Positions 52,273-60,052 of a stretch of 64,000 bases of DNA are shown here, piece by piece (within the stretch, counting starts at the first letter, position 1; every line of letters starts with the position of its first letter). Made by a program: the position numbers and the translations under genes. Origin of the DNA: Palsa-360 sp963719875 (GTDB lineage Bacteria; Acidobacteriota; Terriglobia; Acidiferrales; UBA7541); assembly GCA_963719875.1 (NCBI GenBank), contig CAVRDJ010000001.1, positions 62,001-126,000 on the forward strand. The letters run 5' to 3'. The notes beneath the pieces were generated by a model that ran no database searches, was not told the DNA's origin, and saw nothing but the letters and a program-made list of their open reading frames with translations.

Positions 52273-52935
52273 ACCCCAGTTATGTGGCGCGTGTTCGGCC
52301 CACAGCGCTGTTTTCCGCAGGCAATCAGAGATGAGCGCCACATAAATTTCAGCGCTACATAAGTGCGCGACTTCGTGCGCTAGCGTGGCGAATTCCTCAG
52401 CGGGAGTCTGGTCCGGCAACAACGTGATCTTGCCTCCTGCGGAAGTGCCGCGAGCTGGGGCGATGTCCTGCGAGTATTCAAGAAGTATTCTTTGGTCAGT
52501 AACGAATTTTCCGAGCCGGTCGCGGTATTCGCGAGGATCGCCATTGACGTTGCCGATTTCAGGAAGTTCTTGACCGTCCGTCTGGCTGATGTCGAATACG
52601 TATGCGGCCCGGAACCCTACAGCGGTTGATGATTCATCGGTTTCGCTTTGTTCCAAGCTTTGGCTCTTCGGTCGAACGATTGGAGCGAGAATCAAAATGC
52701 CTTTCTCGCCTTTCTTCACGAAGCGTCCCAGTTTGTGCCACGTGTGGAAACCAGCGACGTGCGTAGCCGTTGGCTTCTGCGATGCGATCAGCATCACGTT
52801 CCGTAGACTGTACCGATGGAATCGGCCAATCGCCGCGAGGTAATTTCTCAGCGTCTCACTGTGGCCCCTTTCCAGAGCCTGACTCAATTGCTCGATTGCT
52901 GTGCTAACGATTTGCTTGGCTTGCTCGACTTTCAT
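52210..52935 (-). pseudogene. Second ArdC-like gene, 3' part replaced by RIT element end
   Basis: Diverged homologue of the left ArdC-like gene: same core (RFHRYSLRNVMLIASQKPTATHVAGFHTWHKLGR), but a different N-terminus (EQAKQIVSTAIEQLSQALERGHSETLR). It reaches TLAHEVAH and then runs into the RIT right end at the identical codon, continuing as LCSAEIYVALISDCLRK. ATG 52935 with GGAGAAC upstream is the start. Its orientation, facing the other copy, cannot result from a single simple insertion. Confidence 0.8.
52280..52362. repeat. Right terminal inverted repeat of the RIT element
   Basis: TTATGTGG at 52280-52287 on the inner side and, at the outer side, 25 bp (52338-52362) whose reverse complement begins TTATGTAGCGCTGAAAT, identical to the left end. 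The inner ~46 bp differ between ends. Confidence 0.75.
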
Positions 52936-52939
52936 GATT

Positions 52940-53010
52940 GTTCTCCTGTTTCGGGAGCTTCGTGCCCCCTTCACCAAACAGCGAGGGGGCAAGGTCCCGA
53001 ATCAGAGAAC
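52940..53010 (-). promoter_or_regulatory. Leader hairpin of the right ArdC-like gene
   Basis: Three nested stems: GTTCTC (52940-52945) with GAGAAC (53005-53010), CGGGA (52952-52956) with TCCCG (52995-52999), and TGCCCCCT (52963-52970) with AGGGGGCA (52984-52991). In the transcript the GGAGAAC ribosome-binding site of ATG 52935 is in the outer stem. Unlike in sequence but like in design to the left copy's leader. From 53011 to 53461 no further gene is visible. Confidence 0.7.
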
Positions 53011-53461
53011 GGGAGTGAAGAGATTGGTGCGTCCAGGTCAGAACGGGTCGCACGCTTGAGTGACACTGGTTTCTGGTGGCGCGAAACGTGCTAGTGGAGA
53101 CCGGCGGCGTGCGGGATCACACGCCGGGACGTAGCAAGCTCGTAGTGATGAAAGAGAGAGAGCAAGCCAAATCTTACAAGACTTGCGCAGAGCGAATCAG
53201 AGATCGAATTGGAACTGACCGCGAATTGGTTCAACGGTTTAGGCCTGGCGTAGATGACAGATGATGTGTCAGGAATTGAATATGGCTTTGCTTTTGAAGC
53301 GCACAATTACGCTCGCGGTACCACTTCCTATTAACTCATGCGGAATGTACCATTGCCTATCTCTGCGGGCACAGGTGATGCTTGCAAGGGAAGTTTGGGC
53401 TTGCCATTGACCGGAACCATGCGGCAAGCAAAAGTAGTGACGTAAAGGATCGGAGTAACTG

Positions 53462-54154
53462 ATGAAGACGACGATGTTGGCTATCGCGTTATTCTTGACG
53501 GCAGTGTCCGCGTTCGGTCAGGAGAGCACAACGAACACGGACTGCAATGTCTACGGGCAGCAGGTAAACTGCACATCGACGACCACGACGCCGCCTCCCC
53601 CAAGCGGTGGAGCCCTCGAAGGTATCAACAAGGCTCTGGCCGCTAATCGAGCACGCGCTGAGGCTAAAAGGGACCAGAACGCCCAACAGGCTCAGCAGGC
53701 GCAACTGTCGCAAGAGGCGATAAAGGAGTTGCTTGCAGAAGAAAAGCAGGAAAGGGAAAACAAAGACACAGTTGATTTCATCTACTGCCGCCAAAATCCG
53801 AAGGGGAGCATAACGGATTACGAAGAGAAACAAAAAACATGCGCAGATGTAATCGAGTACACGAAAGCATTCTGTTTGGTCAACCCCGATGTGGAGAGAT
53901 GCACTCTTGCAAAATCGAAAGTAGAAGTGGAAAAGGCGTTCGCATCTCTCGTTAATGACTACAATACTGATCCACGCAGAAATAAGAAAGACACCCAAAT
54001 GTATTTCGACTCGCTCTTCGCAAAGCTGACAAAGTGGGGATGCATGTCCTTCCCCGACATGACTCTGGCGCAGCGGGACGGAACCTTACACCCATGCCCC
54101 AGCGCACCCGAATCAACTCCCGTATCTGCTAACGCAGCCTCACAGGCGAAGTAA
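53462..54154 (+). CDS. Secreted unknown protein with Cys-rich C-terminal half
   Basis: A 230-residue protein with a signal peptide (MLAIALFLTAVSAFGQ), a Thr/Pro-rich linker (CTSTTTTPPPPSGG), a Gln/Ala/Glu-rich helical segment (RARAEAKRDQNAQQAQQAQLSQE) and a C-terminal half with spaced Cys residues (IYCRQNPKG, KTCADVIEY, AFCLVNPDVERC, GCMSF). No family recognised. The next gene, a secreted protease, starts 23 bp later, so the two probably act together outside the cytoplasm. Confidence 0.7.
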   Translation: MKTTMLAIALFLTAVSAFGQESTTNTDCNVYGQQVNCTSTTTTPPPPSGGALEGINKALAANRARAEAKRDQNAQQAQQAQLSQEAIKELLAEEKQERENKDTVDFIYCRQNPKGSITDYEEKQKTCADVIEYTKAFCLVNPDVERCTLAKSKVEVEKAFASLVNDYNTDPRRNKKDTQMYFDSLFAKLTKWGCMSFPDMTLAQRDGTLHPCPSAPESTPVSANAASQAK

Positions 54155-54177
54155 TCGCTAGCCGAAGAGGAGAGGCT

Positions 54178-56103
54178 ATGAGAACCTATCGAACCTTAGT
54201 GGCACTTGCTGTTCTGTTTGCATCGCTAGCGTTTGCGCAGACTCAGGGTCGAAATAATCCCACCGCAAAGGAGACCCTGCGCTGGATGCAGACTTCGCTG
54301 CAAAGTGGTTCAGGGGACTATTGGGTGGGCCATGAAACGCGTTCCGTGAGGCTCGAAGATTTTGTAGGCTGCAGAGTTCATTTTTCGGCGTCAACTCGTC
54401 AAGAACCCTTCGCTAACGGCGAACCCGCTCCTGAGAAGAAGCCGACAAGAATCGACTACTCCTTCGAACTTGGCGACATTGACCCCGCCAACATTATGTT
54501 CTCAAAGGGACCAGACTCCAGGCCTGAGGTGCCTTCCTTCATTACCATCCGTACTCGAAATGATGAGAAGAAGATAACGAGTACGTACTCTTGGCAGCCT
54601 GAAGTTGTCACGAAGCCCGACGATACGTTTGTCATATTCGCAGTGGAAGCTTTCGGCAGCGACAACGATTACGTCGTTAGGTTTGCGACAGCCTTTAAGC
54701 ATGCCGTGGAAGCTTGCGGCGGCAAGCCATCATTGTTTGCGGACTCCGATGGACGAGATGAACGGACACGTCCCGCGCCGAGTGGTGTTGCCGCACATTC
54801 GGCAACACCTCGAAAGGACATTCCCTCAATAGCCAAAGGCGTGAATGGTTCCGTTGTGTCTGTCGTTATGTCGGACAAAGATGGTAATCCAATTGCTCAA
54901 GGCACAGGTTTCTTTGTAAGCAAGGACGGCCTTATCGTAACCAACTACCACGTCATTTCCGAGGGTAGCTCCGCTATTGTTAAATTCCCAGACGGCGCTT
55001 TCTATCTTGTCGATGGAGTGCTCGCATCGGACAAGACCCGCGATGTCGCCATCATCAAGGCACACGGCGAGAGCTTCCGGACACTCACCCTTGGGAATTC
55101 GGACCGAGTTCAAGTGGGAGAGGAAGTCGTTGCGATTGGCAATCCTCTTTCTCTGGAATCGACCGTGTCAAACGGCATAGTTAGCGCGATCCGAACAATC
55201 GAGGAGGAGGGCGGTAAATTCTTACAGGTCACAGCGCCCATCTCACCCGGCAGCAGCGGCGGCCCGCTGTTCAATATGGCGGGGGAGGTTGTTGGAATCA
55301 CAACCTTGAAATTCAAGGGCGGCGAAAATCTCAATTTCGCAATCCCTATCAATGATGCGAAACTCTTGCTTCAGACTAAGTCGTCCAAGATTCAGGCATT
55401 GCCCAACGAACCTGAGCCGAAGGAAACGCAAACGCATGATGGTGATGCACATCCTTCGGTATCCGTCGCAGCGCCGCAGACTATTCCAAGTGCCCGCGAT
55501 TATTACCAACAACTCTACCATGCTGGCGGTTTCTCAAACGGCCTCCCGAATGGTGTCTGTTTCAGTGATGACGCTCACTCGGGTACCTTTTTCACTTTCG
55601 TAGCATACGCCTACGATAAGGATTACTACGACGCCCAAGCTAAGCTGCCTACATTTGAGCAGTCGCAGGCCGCAGGCTTCCCCAACGTCACTCCGGAGGA
55701 GATGACACAGTTCAAAATTATGGAGAGAGTTCAAGGAACCGCGCCGTACGTTACCTTTCTCATGAAAGGTTGGCTTGAGTCTTTTCCCCCAAAGGCTCAA
55801 CAATTCTTTCACAGCGGCGGACGCATTTTGGAGGAGAGCGTCTACGACAAAGGTGTCAAAACCAATACCCTTGAGTATCTCTGGGATGGAAGTTCGTGGT
55901 TACTCTCGATTCCTCCGGCAGACCCGAACGCATACACGAGGACATCTAAAATCCTTCGCCTCTCCATCGAACCGAATACGATGCGTTATGTCGATTCAAC
56001 GACAGTTACAATAACTGTCGGAAACGGTGAAACAGCAGCTACCGACACAAGCCAATACGGCCCCTGGGGTGGTGTCTGCGAAAAGGTTCCAAACCCCAAA
56101 TAA
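54178..56103 (+). CDS. Secreted trypsin-like (S1C/DegP-type) serine protease
   Basis: A 641-residue exported protein with a signal peptide (LVALAVLFASLAFAQ), an N-terminal domain of unknown type (residues ~25-210) and a trypsin-like domain: GTGFFVSKDGLIVTNYHVI (His near 257), LASDKTRDVAIIKAHG (Asp near 290) and VTAPISPGSSGGPLFN (Ser near 358). No PDZ domain is visible; residues 430-641 are a further unknown domain. Ribosome-binding site GAGGAGAGG precedes the ATG. Confidence 0.87.
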   Translation: MRTYRTLVALAVLFASLAFAQTQGRNNPTAKETLRWMQTSLQSGSGDYWVGHETRSVRLEDFVGCRVHFSASTRQEPFANGEPAPEKKPTRIDYSFELGDIDPANIMFSKGPDSRPEVPSFITIRTRNDEKKITSTYSWQPEVVTKPDDTFVIFAVEAFGSDNDYVVRFATAFKHAVEACGGKPSLFADSDGRDERTRPAPSGVAAHSATPRKDIPSIAKGVNGSVVSVVMSDKDGNPIAQGTGFFVSKDGLIVTNYHVISEGSSAIVKFPDGAFYLVDGVLASDKTRDVAIIKAHGESFRTLTLGNSDRVQVGEEVVAIGNPLSLESTVSNGIVSAIRTIEEEGGKFLQVTAPISPGSSGGPLFNMAGEVVGITTLKFKGGENLNFAIPINDAKLLLQTKSSKIQALPNEPEPKETQTHDGDAHPSVSVAAPQTIPSARDYYQQLYHAGGFSNGLPNGVCFSDDAHSGTFFTFVAYAYDKDYYDAQAKLPTFEQSQAAGFPNVTPEEMTQFKIMERVQGTAPYVTFLMKGWLESFPPKAQQFFHSGGRILEESVYDKGVKTNTLEYLWDGSSWLLSIPPADPNAYTRTSKILRLSIEPNTMRYVDSTTVTITVGNGETAATDTSQYGPWGGVCEKVPNPK

Positions 56104-56153
56104 GGTAGTTGCGGTTCGGTCGCGCGAACATGACGTGGAGAAAGTAGACGACA

Positions 56154-56354
56154 ATGAAAAGAGCAATTAGTTTTAACGGATTTACACCCGTCCCTAGTTC
56201 TTATGAAATGGGCGTTCTTCTACCAGACAAACAGTCTGCCGATGCGCTATGCAAAGGAATTAACGATTTAAGTTTTGGATGGACAGTAGAAGAAGTACAA
56301 GCGAATGGAAGGAGCTATTGGAAAGTTGTCTGGCCGGGTGAGAAACAAGAATGA
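56154..56354 (+). CDS. Unknown 66-residue protein
   Basis: Sequence with GVLLPDKQSADALCKGINDL and WTVEEVQANGRSYWKVVW, a plausible small alpha/beta fold. It follows the protease gene by 50 bp with GTGGAGAAAG before the ATG. Not recognised. Confidence 0.5.
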   Translation: MKRAISFNGFTPVPSSYEMGVLLPDKQSADALCKGINDLSFGWTVEEVQANGRSYWKVVWPGEKQE

Positions 56355-56416
56355 AACGGTTGCCAACATTTGTACGGCTCGCTGTCACTTCGACGACGGG
56401 CGGGAGGGATGCTCAG

Positions 56417-56983
56417 CTAGGCCGAATTGCTGTGTGGAACAACTTCGTTTAGTTCCTTCTTCAATTCTTCTTCGCATAACAACGTCCAATACTCCGTGAT
56501 GCCGTCCCCGGCGTCCACTTTCTGACGGCGGAAGGAGCTGAAATCGCCGCTCGCTTGTTTGACAATGATGTCCAATTTCTGCGCTAGCGTTGTGATAAGC
56601 AGTTTGTTATCGAGGAGAATTGCTTCCGCATCTTTGACCTTTTCTTCAAAGGCTTTACTATGCGGGTTTCCTGAGAGTCTTCTGTCCTCCTGCGACGCCT
56701 CGAAGTCATGGTCTCCCAAGACAATCTGTTCTGCCGCGCTCCCGGCGGCAAGGAATAGGTGGTGTCGGTTGGATAAGCCTGAAGGTGGCGGCAAGGGCTC
56801 AATGAGAGTGCAGGCCTTGATCTTAGGCTGTTGAAGAAAGATACCGTGGCACGGAATAGCTTGTTTAAGGGCCATAGCGGCATGACCACTTTCGTGCACA
56901 AACGCCCGAAACCAGTCGGCTTCCATTCTCTTTTTCACCCCTTCAGCAATCTTTGGCACCGTGACCTTCTGAGCCGAATTCAA
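56417..56983 (-). CDS. HExGH metallopeptidase-like protein
   Basis: A 188-residue frame containing FRAFVHESGHAAMALK, an HExxH site of the FtsH-peptidase (M41)-like 'HESGHA' form, followed by a helical region with AAGSAAEQIVLG, reminiscent of the downstream helix of M41 peptidases. No AAA+ domain is present, so it would be a stand-alone peptidase-like protein. The start is unclear: TTG 56983 or ATG 56926. Confidence 0.65.
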   Translation of the reverse strand: MNSAQKVTVPKIAEGVKKRMEADWFRAFVHESGHAAMALKQAIPCHGIFLQQPKIKACTLIEPLPPPSGLSNRHHLFLAAGSAAEQIVLGDHDFEASQEDRRLSGNPHSKAFEEKVKDAEAILLDNKLLITTLAQKLDIIVKQASGDFSSFRRQKVDAGDGITEYWTLLCEEELKKELNEVVPHSNSA

Positions 56984-57042
56984 AAGTTCCCTGCGCGTTT
57001 ACGAGAGTCGCATAGGACCGGGCAGCCTTCAGCAGAAGCGCT

Positions 57043-57393
57043 TTAATGCGTTACCCAGTAGAGCAAAACCGCAACGATCGCCCCTCCAATTAAAACGGCA
57101 ACTGCGGCCCTCCTAATCAACTGTGCCGCGACGCCGCTGTATTCCGTGCCCGGCTGGCGTTTGGCCCAACCAACGAACTCCGCGAAGGCCCGCTTGGTTG
57201 TATTCCTAGTGCCGAAGATATTCAATCGGTAAAAAGCGAATCCGACGACCCATGCAAGAATCAAGCAGCCCAGTAGAGACCACAAATCCGCGGGGGTCGA
57301 TTTGACAAGCTCGATCTTGAACGCAAACACATACAGGGCCACAGCGGCGGCGAAAAGAAATAGCAGGCTGAGAATGGTAGTCTTGTCTTTCAT
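57043..57393 (-). CDS. Small three-TM membrane protein
   Basis: A 116-residue protein with hydrophobic stretches TTILSLLFLFAAAVALYVFAF, LWSLLGCLILAWVVGFAFY and AAVAVLIGGAIVAVLLYWV, i.e. three probable TM helices, and a soluble loop (GTRNTTKRAFAEFVGWAKRQPGTEYSG). Function unknown. The upstream extension in the same frame lacks a start context. Confidence 0.6.
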   Translation of the reverse strand: MKDKTTILSLLFLFAAAVALYVFAFKIELVKSTPADLWSLLGCLILAWVVGFAFYRLNIFGTRNTTKRAFAEFVGWAKRQPGTEYSGVAAQLIRRAAVAVLIGGAIVAVLLYWVTH

Positions 57394-57681
57394 TTGAATA
57401 TCGTAGGTCCATCCAACAAGGCCGGTGTAGTGATTGTATGCAATGTGCCCAGAATAGAACTTCCACGCAAAACCTCCAACACACGTTCGGTGGGTTGGCC
57501 GCCAATTCTGAAACTGACGCGAACCGGCTAGCAAGCGGACTGGTGGTAGTTTGGTTATGCTCGGAAATTGAGCCCCGATACGGCATTCTCGGAGGTTTGG
57601 GCCAGTACTCCAGGAAATCGTGGTGCAGCGTCGCTGCTCATGCATAATACAGGTGGGAGCTGAAGCTACTTCTTCTGAATT

Positions 57682-57846
57682 GTGGCAAAAACGAAAGATC
57701 CCGCCGCCGTCAAGCTTGGACGGAAGGGTGGGAAGGAGATCGCCAAGCGCGGGCCTGAATACTTCAGACAGTTACAGGCGAGACGCAAAAAGCGCAAGGG
57801 CGGTCGGCCTCCCAAGTCCAAGAAATCTCGCTTGAAAGCTCATTGA
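57682..57846 (+). CDS. Small KGG-motif basic protein
   Basis: A 54-residue protein read from GTG 57682: AKTKDPAAVKLGRKGGKEIAKRGPEYF then RRKKRKGGRPPKSKKSRLKAH. The GRKGGK...RGPEYFRxLQ...GGRP pattern is shared by many short stress-associated basic proteins of soil bacteria. The GGRPP box resembles an AT-hook, so DNA binding is possible. Below the usual ORF size limit. Confidence 0.7.
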   Translation: MAKTKDPAAVKLGRKGGKEIAKRGPEYFRQLQARRKKRKGGRPPKSKKSRLKAH

Positions 57847-57872
57847 AAAACAACGAGCGCTCGTTGTATACT
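57843..57872 (+). promoter_or_regulatory. Promoter with perfect palindrome in its spacer
   Basis: TTGAAA (57843-57848) and TATACT (57867-57872) are spaced 18 bp as -35 and -10 boxes. The perfect 18-bp palindrome ACAACGAGCGCTCGTTGT (57850-57867) fills the spacer. It precedes an XRE gene at 57895 and is the likely autorepression site. Confidence 0.7.
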
Positions 57873-57894
57873 TTCCCCCAGTGCGGAGTGTTAT

Positions 57895-58293
57895 ATGATA
57901 ATTGGCGACCGCTTACGTGCCTTACGCGAAGATAAAAAGCTATCGCAAGGCGATGTCGAAAAACGTACGGGTTTGCTTCGGTGCTACATTTCTCGCGTTG
58001 AGAACGGGCACACCGTTCCGGCCATCGAGACCTTGGAAAAAATGGCCCGCGCGCTCGAAATTCCTCTCTACCAACTGTTCTATGATGGCGAGAAGCCCCC
58101 TCTGCTTCCGACCCTTCCCAATCGACGGACTTCGTCCGCCCTTGCCTGGGGTAGTTCCGGCAAGGATGGTCGTTATCTGATGAAGTTTCGCCAGCAGCTC
58201 AGCCGGTTGGATGAAGGCGACCGACGGTTACTGCTTTTCATGGCTCAAAAAATGTCTCGCAAAATTGCTGGTCGCAAAAGGGGGAAGGTTTAA
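57895..58293 (+). CDS. XRE-family transcriptional regulator
   Basis: A 132-residue protein with a helix-turn-helix near the N-terminus (RLRALREDKKLSQGDVEKRTGLLRCYISRVENGHTVPAIETLEKMARAL) and a C-terminal helix ending in a basic tail (KMSRKIAGRKRG). GGAG precedes ATG 57895. Probably autorepresses through the palindrome at 57850. Confidence 0.85.
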   Translation: MIIGDRLRALREDKKLSQGDVEKRTGLLRCYISRVENGHTVPAIETLEKMARALEIPLYQLFYDGEKPPLLPTLPNRRTSSALAWGSSGKDGRYLMKFRQQLSRLDEGDRRLLLFMAQKMSRKIAGRKRGKV

Positions 58294-58433
58294 TGCGGAG
58301 TCCAGTCCCTGGCCGGAGTTTCGCGGCTTCGAGACTCGGCCTTAGAGGATTGGCTACGAGGGTGGGCAACCGCTTGCACGGAGAAGCAATCAAAAAAGGC
58401 ATACACCCGTACGGGGCAGGCAGGGGTGAACCT

Positions 58434-58847
58434 ATGGAGTCGCAGTGCCCAAATTGCAAGAGCACAAACCTTAAGAAGGTATCGCTGGCCCACCAAGAGG
58501 GACTTCAGCATGTCAGCACGCGCACGCGAATACGCGGCGTCGTGGTCGGAAGTGACGGACCTGATGTCGTTGTGGGCAGAGCGACCACGAAAGGGATACA
58601 GCAGACCGAGATCTCGAAAATGCTGAGTCCTCCGAAGAAATGGTCGTATCTAAAACTGCTTGGCTGGTCTGTCTTGGTATTCTTATCTTTCGGATGGGTA
58701 GTGTTTTATGTGAATGCCATTACAAAGAATTCTTTGACTGTTTCTTCAGTTCCCGTGACGATCTATGCTGTGCTCTCCGCTTCCGTGTTTGTTGTCCTTT
58801 TTCTTGCGTACTGGAAACACAACGAGTCTACTTATCCGCCTTGTTGA
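58434..58847 (+). CDS. Zinc-ribbon membrane protein
   Basis: A 137-residue protein starting at ATG 58434 (AGGGGTG upstream; the longer frame is rejected). It begins CPNCKSTNLKKVSL, half of a zinc ribbon or a treble-clef finger, and has two C-terminal TM helices (LLGWSVLVFLSFGWVVFYVNAI and VTIYAVLSASVFVVLFLAYW). Function unknown. Confidence 0.6.
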   Translation: MESQCPNCKSTNLKKVSLAHQEGLQHVSTRTRIRGVVVGSDGPDVVVGRATTKGIQQTEISKMLSPPKKWSYLKLLGWSVLVFLSFGWVVFYVNAITKNSLTVSSVPVTIYAVLSASVFVVLFLAYWKHNESTYPPC

Positions 58848-58876
58848 TCTTGCTGGCGCTGAGGAAGAATGGGCGT

Positions 58877-59485
58877 ATGAGCAAAGTCGAAAACGAACTA
58901 AAATTAGCGGAAGGTGTCGCTAACGAAATTAAAGCAGTCATCACTCCTTTGAAATATCCTGACGATGAGTGGTCAACCACTGTTGCCGCCTTCATAGACC
59001 AAGCGTTTGAACACCACGCGGCAATCATTCTCTTGATGCGGTCTGCTCTGTTTGGTTCAGCCTTTGCGCTCTTGAGGTCAGTCGTGGAAATCGTATTTCG
59101 TGGCGTGTGGATTGCAGCTTGCGCAACTCCAGCGGAGATAACCCGCTTCAGAGACAAAGACGAAATCAACCACACCTTTGGAGAAATGGCGAAGGCGATT
59201 GACACGGCGTGCGGCATTAACTACTTCCATAATCTAAAGCAGCAAAGTTGGGACGCATTGAATAGCTACACTCACACCGGAGTTCTTCAGTTAGGCCGTA
59301 GGTTCACAGGCGATAAGCTTGAACCATCGTACAAAGATGGTGAAAAAATCGAAGTCATTCGCACAGCCACCACAATGCTTCTTCTGATTGTAAGACCCTT
59401 TCTTGCGAAACACGGCCACCAGAACGAAGCAGTTCAGATTGACGGAATCGGTGCCAAATACGTTGCTGCCTGCAAACAGACATAA
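58877..59485 (+). CDS. Unknown helical protein (DUF6988-like)
   Basis: A 202-residue protein starting at ATG 58877. It is helical throughout, with IILLMRSALFGSAFALLRSVVEIVFRGVWI and a motif SYTHTGVLQLGRRF. I associate this pattern with DUF6988 proteins found among accessory genes; biochemical role unknown. The preceding zinc-ribbon gene ends 29 bp upstream. Confidence 0.6.
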   Translation: MSKVENELKLAEGVANEIKAVITPLKYPDDEWSTTVAAFIDQAFEHHAAIILLMRSALFGSAFALLRSVVEIVFRGVWIAACATPAEITRFRDKDEINHTFGEMAKAIDTACGINYFHNLKQQSWDALNSYTHTGVLQLGRRFTGDKLEPSYKDGEKIEVIRTATTMLLLIVRPFLAKHGHQNEAVQIDGIGAKYVAACKQT

Positions 59486-60052
59486 ACAAAGAAAGTGGCC
59501 CGCCACAGCTTTGAACTGTGACAGGCCGCCTCTTGGTCTGATTTTTAGCGCCGCGATACTGCACGGCCAACTGCGTTCGCAAGGTGGTTGAGCACTTGCG
59601 TCTGACTCGCTTTGAAGCTGTTAGCGTGTGTGACTCCGTGGAAATGTGCTTGCACTACCGTGATCTTGATGGAAGGTGCGCCAGCGAAGAGTCCCGTTCG
59701 GGAAGCGCGGACCTCGCTTTCGCCTCTTTATCGGTATGGGGAAAAGTCGGGGGACTCCATACATGCGGAGCCACATTTTCGTACATCGTGCCACTACCAA
59801 ATATTTCGGTTAAATCCTTTTCTTTCAGGAGCAAGATTGAAAAGGAAGGACTTCCCAGAGGTAGCACGTCTGCCTTAGAAACATCCGCGCAGAGGCTTGG
59901 CGGAAAGCTAACTCACCTGCCGCGTGAGCATGCGTGCGACAACTAGGAGCATGGTCTTCCGGAACGCGGTCGATTACCGAGGTTTCTGCGGAATCAGCGC
60001 ACGGCATTCCAGAACCGTATGTCGAAACACGTCTATATTTATGCTCCGTAAA
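59486..60052. other. Intergenic stretch without a convincing gene
   Basis: Several short frames cross this ~570-bp stretch on both strands, but none shows a domain, good start or biased codon use. The metallophosphoesterase gene ends at its right side, convergent with the helical protein gene on the left. Confidence 0.5.

Larger units (their letters stand above)
46655..52362. mobile_element. RIT (recombinase-in-trio) element, ~5.7 kb, with cargo
   Basis: Three overlapping tyrosine recombinase genes in one direction (48987-52272) are the hallmark of RIT elements. The ends are 82- and 83-bp inverted repeats at 46655-46736 and 52280-52362, the right one seven bases past the last recombinase. 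Two unrelated genes (SEC-C protein and pRiA4b ORF-3 protein) lie between the left end and the recombinases, so this copy carries cargo. Both outer flanks are the 5' portions of ArdC-like genes pointing inward. Confidence 0.8.

Noticed and set aside
53076..53264. 62-codon plus-strand frame after the right ArdC leader
   Set aside because: No ribosome-binding site and no conserved pattern.
59584..59946. 120-codon plus-strand frame
   Set aside because: No domain, weak start, biased toward no pattern; treated as non-coding.
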